Assembly (NCBI GenBank): GCA_945859605.1
Contig: OX243825.1
Location: 19,549,967 to 19,613,966 of the forward strand
Direction of reading: 5' to 3'
Source: Lumbricus rubellus
Taxonomy: Eukaryota; Annelida; Clitellata; Crassiclitellata; Lumbricidae
Length of the DNA stretch: 64,000 bases
This document shows, piece by piece, positions 46,636 through 56,245 of the stretch (within the stretch, counting starts at the first letter, position 1; every line of letters begins with the position of its first letter). The notes under the pieces are model-generated. The model had not been told where the DNA came from, did no database searches, and saw only the letters and a program-made list of their open reading frames with translations. The translations under genes and the position numbers were made by a program.

Positions 46636-46768
46636 GTCCAACTCTGATGAGGTGAAGATTTCTCTTGTCAACTTTCTCTTTCTTCTGGTGACTCATTAGT
46701 TCATCTGCTTTTTCCTTCGCAAGCGCCAACGACACAATCAGTTTTCTTCCGTCAAGTACAAGACCATC
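46636..46768 (-). pseudogene. Isolated RBM28-like exon
   Basis: A strong minus-strand acceptor (TTTTTCCCCTTTTAG) is followed by 44 codons reading DGLVLDGRKLIVSLALAKEK and, near the end, KRNLHLIRVG. This matches the end of an internal RRM and the following RNL-L-R-G segment of nucleolar RBM28 as I remember it (LDGRQLKVDLA, RNLYLAREG). A donor-like GTTAGT follows at 46635-46630. If it is not used, the frame stops at TAG two codons later (46631-46633). I found no other RBM28 exon nearby: FBXW10 lies on one side and THUMPD1 on the other, both on the plus strand. It is either a displaced exon fragment or one exon of a gene whose other exons are unrecognised. Confidence 0.6.
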
Positions 46769-46802
46769 CTAAAAGGGGAAAAAGTAACAGATTCGGAAGA
46801 TC

Positions 46803-46980
46803 CAGGGCTTAAAGTGTGGCAGGACGGTCATGGACGGCGTCCTGGCACTTATTTTTAAATCTTTATGCCGTCCTGCCACTTATTTGGCCAGCACACCTGA
46901 AAATGTAAGGGGCGTCCTGGCACTTCTTTTGGAAAGGTAAGGGGCGTCCAGGCACTTATTTTTTGACACTTTTAGCACTG
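46803..46980. mobile_element. hAT-like MITE, family A copy 2
   Basis: Begins CAGGGCTTAAAGTGTGGC and ends ACACTTTTAGCACTG, flanked by a perfect 8-bp duplication GGAAGATC (46795-46802, 46981-46988). Opposite orientation to the copy at 21291. It lies only 26 bp upstream of the RBM28-like exon. Confidence 0.88.
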
Positions 46981-46988
46981 GGAAGATC

Positions 46989-49040
46989 TGTGTTGGTACT
47001 AGATTATACCCTGCAGGTGTAAACTCCAAACTCATAAAGTGCTACTGTAAAATCTGTTGTTAAAGCACAGTTCAGCTTACCCGGTCAATGGGGATGGATA
47101 CGCATTGGGATGGGGGGACTGTCCAGAGATGTTAAGTGGGGTAATAATGCAATTAAGTCTTGTTGAAAGAAAGATCACATGTGCTGTTTATGTGAAAATC
47201 GTGTGTGGGTGTGTGTGTGAGGGGGGAGGTGATAAGTATACATGTCGCCTCAATTATACATGAAGAAGTCTGATGCAAACGATTTTCAACGATTTGTCTA
47301 AGCCTACATTATAATTATCACGAGAACAATAAAAAAGTTAATGTTATATTCAATTACTGCATTAGCTCCCAAGTCTCAACTCTGGGTCCTAAGCTGCTAG
47401 CTAAGTGAACAACAGGTAGGCATGTTTACGTGTAGTCTACAGAGAAGGAAAAAAGCAAATCTACAGAATTAAATTACCAGTCTTTGACAGCTATTATTAT
47501 GTTAGAGTTTAGAAATTACAACAGAGATATGGACCTTCGACAGTCTGTCTTCTGAGAATTAAAAATCATCGAGATTCATCTTTAAGAAAATAGGGGCAAG
47601 ATTGAATTAGAAGTTTATGACGCATTCAAAGCGGCCACAAATGGTCTCCAGCTGTTTCTAAATACACATGTAATGCCTGCAATCTAATTTAACCATTCAT
47701 GTTACCAAAAATAATGTCCTTTTAGTAGAAGATTTAGCGACAAAGACAGTACATGATCTTACTTACATAAAATAGCGCCATATGAGTGTCTGCATGAGTA
47801 GCTGGCTAGTTTTTACCAGAAGAATTCATTTACTTTTTCGCTTTATTGTTACGAAAAAGGTTATTTACTGTTTAACTTTTCTAAACGTACGCATTTAAAA
47901 AATAAAAACTGTGGTACTATACGTAAAGAACACATTAGTAATAGTATAGTGTAAGTTAAGCAGCTGAATGTATGCTCGCTACTAATAAGCAGCGTATTTT
48001 CACGTGCTGGTTTAAGTCAGAGAGGTTATTACAAGCATAAAATTATGCAAAAACGAAATATAAAATTATGTGGCCAGAAGGGACAGGGAGTTAGATAAGT
48101 GGCGAAACTGCACAATCGGGGACCGCTATTAATAGATCTTACGTACTATTTTCAATTTATTGGAAAGAATGAAGAAACTAACCCTAATTCTAACCCTAAC
48201 CGACCCTCACGACGCCTAACCTGAGCCCTAACCGACCCTCACGATGCCTAACCTGAGCCCTAAACGACCCTCACGACGCCTAACCTGATCCTAACCGACC
48301 CTCACGACGCCTAGAATCTATTAATAGCGGTCCCCGATTGTGCAGTTTCGCCTGATAAGTTACTGTAGATGGATATTTATATAACACCATTCAAGAACAT
48401 AACGGAAATGCTTTACAGCGTGTAAGAAAGCCAAACTTGGTACAGCTACATTTTAGCGTCTACAGGCTATCTTACTATTGCAACGATTGAATTGCACATT
48501 TATTATTAGGGAGCTAGCTTTAAAAGCGGATTAACTTTTATTTGCACGAATTTTAAAAAAGAAATCCAACTCCAATTTACACAAGAATTATTTTGGTATA
48601 CATTTACTCCTAACCATTATTTTTATCAATAATTGAACTTCTGCCTATGCAGTAAGATCTATATGCTAAATTGTAGGATGAGGTTCTACCCGAAACTTCT
48701 CGCTCTTTTCACGAGCTAACTAGTGCTCAAGTAAGCAAATAGGTAGATAATAATTATTATTGACACAACTTGAGGCAGAAATATTTTTGCCGAGTGAACT
48801 GTCACATAGATGATGCAACTGTTTGTAAATTCAGTAATTATACAGAACTGAATAATATAATTTATATAATAACTGTATAACTGTTTGTAAATTGAGTGAT
48901 TTTACACAACTGCTCCTTAGGGAATCACAGATTTTGCGAATATGAAATATTATGAAAGTCATGCCAGTCATAGATCTATTAAAATTACTGGAAACAAATT
49001 TAAATTTGTTCTTTTTTGTGATAATTTCAGTGTTTCAGAA
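46989..49040. other. Intergenic region before THUMPD1
   Basis: AT-rich DNA with one recognisable feature, the foldback element at 48101-48352. The stretch 48360-49040 presumably includes the THUMPD1 promoter and 5' UTR; no TATA box or CG-rich island stands out. No coding exon seen on either strand. Confidence 0.5.
48101..48352. mobile_element. Foldback/MITE element with perfect 36-bp inverted termini and a telomere-like core
   Basis: 48101-48136 (starting GGCGAAACTGCACAATCGGG) and 48317-48352 are perfect inverted copies. The flanks carry AGATAAGT and TGATAAGT (seven of eight bases match), consistent with a target duplication. The core 48178-48310 holds CCCTAA-type telomere-like motifs and about four copies of a 32-bp unit (CCCTAACCGACCCTCACGAC plus GCCTAACCTGAG). 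No open reading frame of note. Superfamily unassigned. Confidence 0.88.
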
Positions 49041-51272
49041 ATGAGTGACGCAAAGAGACGCAAGAAGGCATACTTTGTCCAGGCAGGCAAATCCAAGAAG
49101 TCACAATTATTTTTCACGCTCGACGCAGGCATGAAGGGATTTCTTATAACGTGCAACAATGCAGAGAAGAAAGCAGTTCAAGAAGCATACAGCTTATTCA
49201 ACGAATATGCCGACAAGATGTATGGACGTGAAAGGGTAATGTTGAATAGAACTTTTCGATAATTGATCAATGATCGTGATATTCTGTTTTACTAATTAAT
49301 GAAGGTTGATATGAGTTCTGTATCTTTATGTATTAGTTAAGATAACACGCTGGCCAACAGTGCGAGAGGTAGCAGGTTCAAGCCCCCGTTGGGTGGATTT
49401 GATTTGTAGGCTGCTATTAGTGCCATGTAATTGCAAAGCTGTCTGCTCAGTTGGTAGTTAAGTTTAATTAAGATTACTGCATAACTTGTAAGTGTAAAGC
49501 GCAGTGCGTCTTGCAGGCGTTTAATTAAAGAAAAGATTATTATTAGTATTACTAGTTAAGGTTCTTGTCATTCTTTTACAATGTGGTTCTGTTTATACTT
49601 CGTAGTCCAATTGGACTTATAATGTCAGTCATTTGCCGTTGTACTTCACGTATGGGTATTTAGGCTAATTTAGCTGAGCAGAAAGTTATGACCTTGCATC
49701 CTTTCCATGCGTCTGCACCAACGCATCACATTTTGATTGCCACTCTGTCTTCATTATTCAAATTCACTTCATTACTACACAATGTGGCTCAAAGCTCACT
49801 ATATCTCCTTGGCTTTCAAACACTTGGATATCTAACTGCATCTCCTTTGGGCGGCTGACCATCCATAGCATAGATTCACATTTCGGTAATAGTGCACACT
49901 TTGCAAACTTAATTATAGTGACAATAATAAAAGATTAATGTGTTGCATATGATGCAAATTTATCTATAGCTACCATACCTTTTGGTGGGGCGCGGTGGTG
50001 TAGTGGTGGCTTTGTTGCCTTGGAGCAGGAAGGTTCGAATCCACCTCGCCGCGTAAGGAGTCTAAGGACCTTGAGCAAGTCCTTCACTCGCAATTGCTCA
50101 GGGCTTTGGCGTGAAACTCCGATGCAGTGTCCGCTCTGCATTCGGGAGCGCCTCCGAGTAAAGAGAGCTTGAAGGGGCGCTATAACAAGTGCACATACAA
50201 ACAAATACCTTTAAATATATGCTTCATGACAACTTGACGCAAAGTATCCGTGTAACTTTAGATAGGATATTTTGCTTGAGGTGTTCAGCTTTTTATGTTT
50301 TTGCAACCTGTGCAGGATGAAAAGAGTGACCACAGTGGAGAAGATGACTTTGAGTCGGCGATTCGTGAAGAGGTTGAAGCGATGAAGAAGCAAGCCGCTG
50401 GCGCCAGACGATTCCAGGTGGTCGATTCAAAGACAACGAACTGTGTCTTCATAAAGACAACACTTGAACATCCTGGTGAATTGGTTACAAAGATCTTCAC
50501 CGACCTTCTGGAATCGCAGAAACCCAAGTCGCGTTTCATACTCAAGCTTCATCCTGTGTCGGGAACATGTCGGGCTGACGTAGGCAAGATAGAAAAGCTG
50601 GCGGAGGAAATTCTAACGCCAGCCCTAGCAGACGCAGAGGTTACGACTTTCTGCGTCATGTACAAAGCACGGTGCAACAATTCCATGGACCGAGACGTGA
50701 TCATAGAGTTGGTGGCACGCGTTGCTGCTTCTATCAATCCTTCGATTAAGGTGAAGATCGACGATCCAGATCTCGTCGTCACGGTTGACATCCTACAGAA
50801 GATCTGCTGTATCGGTGTTCTTAAGAACTACAACAAGTTCAAGAAATACAACGTGCAAGAAGTTGTCGGGCTGGGCCAAGCGCAGAAGGCGCAGTCGGCT
50901 GGAACCAAAGATTCTGCAGAGAGCACTGTGGCAGAAACTTCTGAGAGAAATGACTCGGAGCCGGTTGATGTTGCAGAGTCTAAGGATTCCAAAGAGCTGA
51001 AAGACGTCCCAGATTCTGAAACTTCAGCATCCAAGTTGGAGCGGCCGTCCGATTCACTGAAGTTAAAGGCTGATACGTCTAGTTCAGACGCTAGTAAAGG
51101 GTGTCCGCCATCTACTAAGGTTGCAGATTCAACAGATTCTGAAGAACCGGAAGACTCCCCAGATGCTAAAACTTTGGAGTCCAAGTCGGAACTTCCATCT
51201 GAATCGCCAAAGTTAAAGGCAGATGCTGCTTCATGTTCAGACACTAAAGATGGTTCTCCGTCCACTGGGTAG
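49041..51272 (+). CDS. THUMPD1: THUMPD1, THUMP-domain tRNA acetylation adaptor
   Basis: Two coding exons, 49041-49235 and 50316-51272, joined in phase 0; 383 codons. The first exon reads MSDAKRRKKAYFVQAGKSKK and carries GFLITCNNAEKKAVQEAYSL and EYADKMYG, matching the N-terminal conserved block of THUMPD1. The second has the THUMP domain at about residues 113-238 (RFILKLHPVSGTCRAD, VTVDILQKICCIGVLKNYNK) followed by KKYNVQEVVG, the family signature. By family knowledge (yeast Tan1) it binds tRNA and helps NAT10 form N4-acetylcytidine in tRNA-Ser and tRNA-Leu. Residues from about 250 form an acidic Ser/Asp/Glu/Lys tail with an internal 50-codon duplication. The ATG lies eight bases past a possible acceptor (TGTTTCAG, ending at 49038), so an untranslated exon may lie upstream. 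Confidence 0.95.
49338..49553 (+). mobile_element. tRNA-derived SINE (family 2) in THUMPD1 intron
   Basis: Contains AACACGCTGGCCAACAGTGC, a B-box-like GGTTCAAGCCCCC, GTAAAGCGCAGTGCGTCTTG with a short hairpin, and an ATTATTATTAGTATT tail. The flanks read ATTAGTTAAG and ACTAGTTAAG, a likely target duplication. A second copy lies at 62028-62262 in reverse. Confidence 0.85.
49985..50206 (+). mobile_element. tRNA-derived SINE (family 1) in THUMPD1 intron
   Basis: Full-length-looking copy starting GTGGGGCGCGGTGGTGTAGT, with a complete A box, B box GGTTCGAATCC, hairpin arms and CACATACAAACAAA tail. It has only one GGTTCGA before the B box, whereas the copies at 4047, 9984 and 36072 have it duplicated. 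Ends about 110 bp before THUMPD1 exon 2. Confidence 0.93.
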
Positions 51273-51552
51273 AATTCGACTGTGGCTGACCCAAATCTGG
51301 TTGAATAGCCTGCGTGGAAACGCTTGTATTTCTCAAAGGAACTCTCGTCGTTATCTTGATTAGTTTAAACACGTTACTGTTGTGTTTTTCTGTTCAGAAC
51401 TGTTTCTGTTGTGTGAAAGCTAAATTAGAAAGATCATCTTGTTTAGTTATTTCCAACCTTTAAATGATTTGTTTAGTTAGAAACCGTTAACAGACCTCTT
51501 GGAATGCGAGTAATAGGACAGGAATGGAGCATGGAGCAAACCCACCAGCCAA

Positions 51553-51558
51553 AATAAA
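51553..51558 (+). terminator. AATAAA polyadenylation signal for THUMPD1
   Basis: Canonical AATAAA about 280 bp after the THUMPD1 stop. Further plus-strand AATAAA motifs occur near 51912 and 51976, so the site actually used is uncertain. Confidence 0.4.
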
Positions 51559-54230
51559 TGATGCATATTACTATTTTCTAATCTGATTATCTGTCTAGCA
51601 AGGTACCATGTAAGCTAAGTACTAGAAATGCAGTAATCTTGTCTTATATTTGACATAACTTCGAGAACATTGTATGCAGACATTGTTTTGTTGAACAGTT
51701 TTGCCACTGGTTTGTGATTTTCCATTAAAAAAAACATCCACACAGCTTAGACAAGTTTCTTTAAACATAGTTGCACTAAACTTCATAAAGAATTATAACT
51801 AACTTGCCTTGTTTCAAGAATAACTTCAGTTTCATTTGTGTATTGGGTGTATGAAAATCACGTATACATGTATAAAGCAACTTGAATCTTTCAATGGATC
51901 CTTTGTTAATAAAAGAGTTTGCGTGAAGCTGGAAATTATTAAACCACAACACTGGATATCTTAAATTTCAATTTAATAAAATTGTTAGTTTTACATGTAT
52001 TTGTCCATCACCGGTTTACTAATAAGTTTTTTAATCATCCAATTCAGTTTTTTCACAAACTAAAAGAAAATGTAAAACAAAATAACAAGTCATGACCTGA
52101 AAAATCAAACTTTAAAGCTTTACTTCAAAGGCCACCAGCAGCCTGTCTGCAAGTGTGCCCTCATTCAGATGACCAGATGCTGTGCGAATTACTTGGTAAA
52201 GCTGATGATATGCAGGAAATCACAATACTTAAAATAATCTGTTTAATTAAATGAAGCAGACTGGAGTAAAAGTAAAAGCAAGGCTGGCTGCTGCCATGTA
52301 GATATGACACGTAATTTAAATTGTCAAAATAACTGCATCAGGAATACCAGCTTTCGCCCTGGTGCTTTCTTTGTTCAATCTGCAAGGGCAGGGTCTGTTT
52401 TAATGTCTACTCAAAATTTCCAAGATTAGACCCACGGTACTCACTTTCAATTCTTTAGTCTAGTTTATTATATCTGTCAAACTCTGCTTAAGTGTAGCAG
52501 ATGAGAAATCACTTTACATACCAATGATGTTCAACCTTGGAATGAGCTCCATGACAGGGCTGGAGACGCTCACAAATGTGTGAGCAACAACAAGCTCATG
52601 AGACACCACATTTCAAATGTAATTTCTCACCCTGCCTTAGCATTCAATAAAAATCAAATTACATCAACCGTGGAATTATAAGTTAGACACAGACTGAAAA
52701 TTCCATCAACTTCATTTGCCGTAGACTAAATTTAAATGTTGGATCAAGAAAACAGAAATATTTATTGGAATTGGTCATTTCTGGTGTAAGTAGTGCATAC
52801 AAATTCAGTATAGTATATAATTTTGTCTCCAGATATAGTTCGTACATTTACATAATACCAACATGTACAAGTAACTCAACAACAGATATGTATTGTAGCA
52901 GAAGGTGACTGACAAAAAAATTCTGCCACTACCAACTGTTACCCTGACACTTCATGACACAGCAGTTCAAACCTTTGTGCCAACGCCTGTAATATGAGCA
53001 TTGCTATGGTATACAGTTGCACACATCTGTTTAGACTACAGCCCGTGTCACCGTATCTGCACACATGGCTACAGCAGTTTCACAAAAACAGCACATGAAA
53101 AAGCCGATGTGGTTCTCAACCACAGAAAAACCATGCTGGTAGATTATATGAATAAAACCAGACACTACAGTTGTTATATTATAATCAGTTTAGTTTACTA
53201 CGCTTCCATATATTTAGAATAGTGTAATATTTTAAACATTGATTGTCAATCCAAATTTAAACTGATAATTGGTAAACCTATGTAAACAGGGTTTTGTTCC
53301 ATTTAGGTTTTGCCTATTGAATTTCGTTTAGCCATATACAACACGTAAACTTCGTGTGCAAAGAGCAAGCCTGCGTGTTAACCTGTATATAAAATGTTTT
53401 AAATGTTTGGGATCAATAAATTAATAATGATTGAGAGAGTGACAATTGCTCAACATAAGTTTTCTCAAGAAGTTCAGAGATCAGTAGTCACATATCAAAT
53501 CAAGTTTGGACAGGCATAACCAGGCAAAAAATTAGAGGACTTCCATTTAAGTGGTTACCAATGGTTACCAAGAACATAGGTAGTTTCAAAAATTCTTTTG
53601 TGGGCTTTAAAATTGTAAATTCCTAAATAAACCCATGAGTTTGGGAGGTGACAAACTACTACTCAAATACCACCACTTTAGTCAGAATGTACAACACCAA
53701 CTACTGCCATAGATCTACAACTTTTGCAATATACAACATCTGTATTGTACTTTAACAATGCTTTTCTATGATACCTCTTCAAACCTGTCTGAGGCGCTCT
53801 CAGCCCAATTCCATCATTCCACAGCTATCTTTGCCGAAACCAATATGTTCAAAACAGTGAACCAACACAATAGAAAACTAGTAACAGTTTGACTTAGGAT
53901 TGGATGTCACAGACGTGAAAGCTCTTTGAAATTCTAATGTTGCTTTCACATAAGAAATCTTTACAAATTAATTAAAACAAAAGTTCAAACAAAACAAAAC
54001 AAATGTTCAACTTTCTAATACGAAAGTAATAACAGTCTAGTGCACGGTTTATATTATGCTCATACATGACATACACAGATATCTGAATCAGATGAAGCAA
54101 TGGCAAAAACATGCAGATCAACACATTGAGCTGAACAATTACATTAATTAGCAGTTTAGCACATGTATGCTACAAGGGTTGAAATTTGCATCAACACACA
54201 ACAACAGAAAAAGTATATCTTGGCAATGGT

Positions 54231-54377
54231 CATAGGTGCAATCACGTCCTAAAAGTTGGGGGGGACCATAATGAATCCCGTCCTAAAAGTTGGAGGGACC
54301 ATATTAATAAAGTTAGGGGACCACTCAAAAGTTGGGGGGACGCGTCCCGCCGATCCCATAGGGTGGTTGCACCTATG
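54231..54377. mobile_element. hAT-like MITE with CATAGGTGCAATCAC termini
   Basis: Begins CATAGGTGCAATCAC and ends GTGGTTGCACCTATG, flanked by a perfect 8-bp duplication GCAATGGT (54223-54230, 54378-54385). Contains three AAAGTTGG(G)GGGACC-like repeats. 147 bp, non-coding. Confidence 0.87.
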
Positions 54378-55487
54378 GCAATGGTATATGTATTTATATA
54401 TATACACAATATGGTCATGACATGACATTCAGGACAGAAATAAGCAGCATTTATAGATAGGTGGCAGCAGTTACAACATTTACAAATGGCAACGCAATGT
54501 ATATTTACTTCTAATAATAGCCAACGTTGCATACAACACTTAGCCACTTGTCAACAAATTCTAAGATGATACAAAACACGTGCAGATGTTGCACGAATTT
54601 AATTTATTGTAAGAGATTATCAACAACTGGTGTTATTGCAACAGCCAACTTGGTAAACATATCACAACAAAGAAGCCTATGACTACACTGACTTAAGGGA
54701 CCATCCTTATATTATGCATGGGAAATTTTTATTTTCAAACTTCTACTGCTGTTGCACAAGCTTCATATATTTTTTGGACCACTCCCCAATATACAAACTC
54801 CCCTAAATTCGATCATATGTACCCTTCCTTGCATACGTGATATATGAATGGCCACTAAGTAAAAGCCTTAGCAAATATTCCACAGGGTGTACCAAATGTC
54901 AGCAGGAAATAACAGATGTCAAGCATTCATACAAACAATACAATACAACGAAACCGACATTGACAATATTAACCTAAACAATAGCAACAGTTATATCCCT
55001 GACCTAAGAAATGCACAACACAAATACCCTAGACATATTCAGAAGTATAATACATACATAGGCCTACAGTATGTATAATTATAATATTATGCAATCAACA
55101 AAGTTCAACAGTCCTTGCCTAGTACACAGTGAAGTGAAATGCAAGGCCTTGAATTACACACGTGAACATGAGAGCTCAGTGTTTCCTTGACTTACACAAG
55201 TAAAACACATGATCTCAGTATGCACAAACTGAAATGATAACCAAATTGTCCTAGACCTAGAAAAATACGTCTCTGACCGTTCCCATAATTCATTGCACAT
55301 TACTCAGTGAAAATCTACACAATGATGAAAGACAGAAAGAAGAACAGTAAACAAAATACCACACGACCAGAAGTCATTAATAAAAAAATTGATCTACCAG
55401 TAATAATAACCTGAGCACCAGAAAACGGAAATTACCTAGAGGGATAACACATCAGTATTACACAGGCTTCTCAAGACTTATTTGTAT

Positions 55488-55552
55488 CAACATGGCTGAA
55501 CTGGAGCGCCTCTGAGTAGGCTTCTGAAAGAGTTACTATATAAATTCTTAAA
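55488..55552 (+). mobile_element. Degraded LINE-type 3' tail
   Basis: ACATGGCTGAACTGGAGCGCC then TCTGAGTAGGCTTCTGAAAG and ATATAAATTCTTAAAG match the tail family seen at 57600 and 61450, but the second hairpin arm is decayed and there is no clear microsatellite. Confidence 0.55.
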
Positions 55553-55810
55553 GCCAAATATATCAAGTAGAAACATCCGCTTTTTGTATTAACTAAATTA
55601 TGCAAGAAATGAATTTTACTAGTCAATCAAAAATAGCATGTATCATCATAGCAGAAGAATGCCAATGACAGGAATTGTAACAAACTGTTGCCATGTCTAA
55701 TGCAAACGACATAACATGTTCATGTTTAAATTATCTGTAAAATTTGTGCTCAACGACGAATCACACGGCGTTCAGTATAAAAATAACGGCCAGGAAAAGA
55801 GTTGAATGGC

Positions 55811-56214
55811 GACCCTGCCTGTGTGTATATGTGTATTTGTGTGTGTGTGTGTTTGTGCGCGTATGTGTGTGTGTTTATGTGTGTGCGCATGTGCATATGT
55901 GTGTGTGAGCATGTTTGTGCATGTGTGTGTGTGTGTGTTTGTGCATGTGTGCTTGTCTGTGTGTGTGTTTGTGTGTGTGTTTGTCTGTGTTTGTGCATGT
56001 GTGTGTGTGTGTGTTTGTGCATGTGTGCTTGTCTGTGTGTGTGTTTGTGTGTGTGTTTGTCTGTGTTTGTGCATGTGTGTGTGGGTGTGTGAGTGTGTTT
56101 GTCTGAGTGTGTGTGTTTATGTATGCGTATGCCCATAGTGAGTGTGTTTGTCAGTGTTTTTGTATGTGCATGTGTGTGAGAGAGCATGCATGTGTGTGTG
56201 TGCGCATGTGCCAG
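55811..56214. repeat. GT-rich microsatellite with internal duplicated block
   Basis: About 400 bp of TGTGTG, TGTTTGTG and TGCATGTG motifs. A block of about 77 bp beginning TTTGTGCATGTGTGTG is repeated near 55912 and 55989. It lies immediately downstream of the BTBD17-like stop, probably in its 3' UTR. Cys/Val-rich or His/Thr-rich reading frames across it are artefacts. Confidence 0.93.
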
Positions 56215-56245
56215 CACACCCAAGGACCGCACGGCAGTCAAGCGT

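Larger units (their letters stand above)
51273..55810. other. THUMPD1 to BTBD17-like intergenic region
   Basis: About 4.5 kb of AT-rich DNA. THUMPD1 polyadenylation candidates lie at 51553 and near 51912 and 51976. It contains a hAT-like MITE (54231-54377) and a partial LINE tail (55488-55552). Scattered short frames show no family similarity or splice-bounded structure. The BTBD17-like 3' UTR presumably enters from the right. Confidence 0.5.

Noticed and set aside
48178..48310. True telomere or chromosome end
   Set aside because: The CCCTAA motifs are few, mixed with a 32-bp repeat, enclosed by inverted termini and followed by an ordinary gene.
55750..56241. Long His/Thr or Cys/Val frames on both strands
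   Set aside because: Produced by the GT/CA microsatellite.
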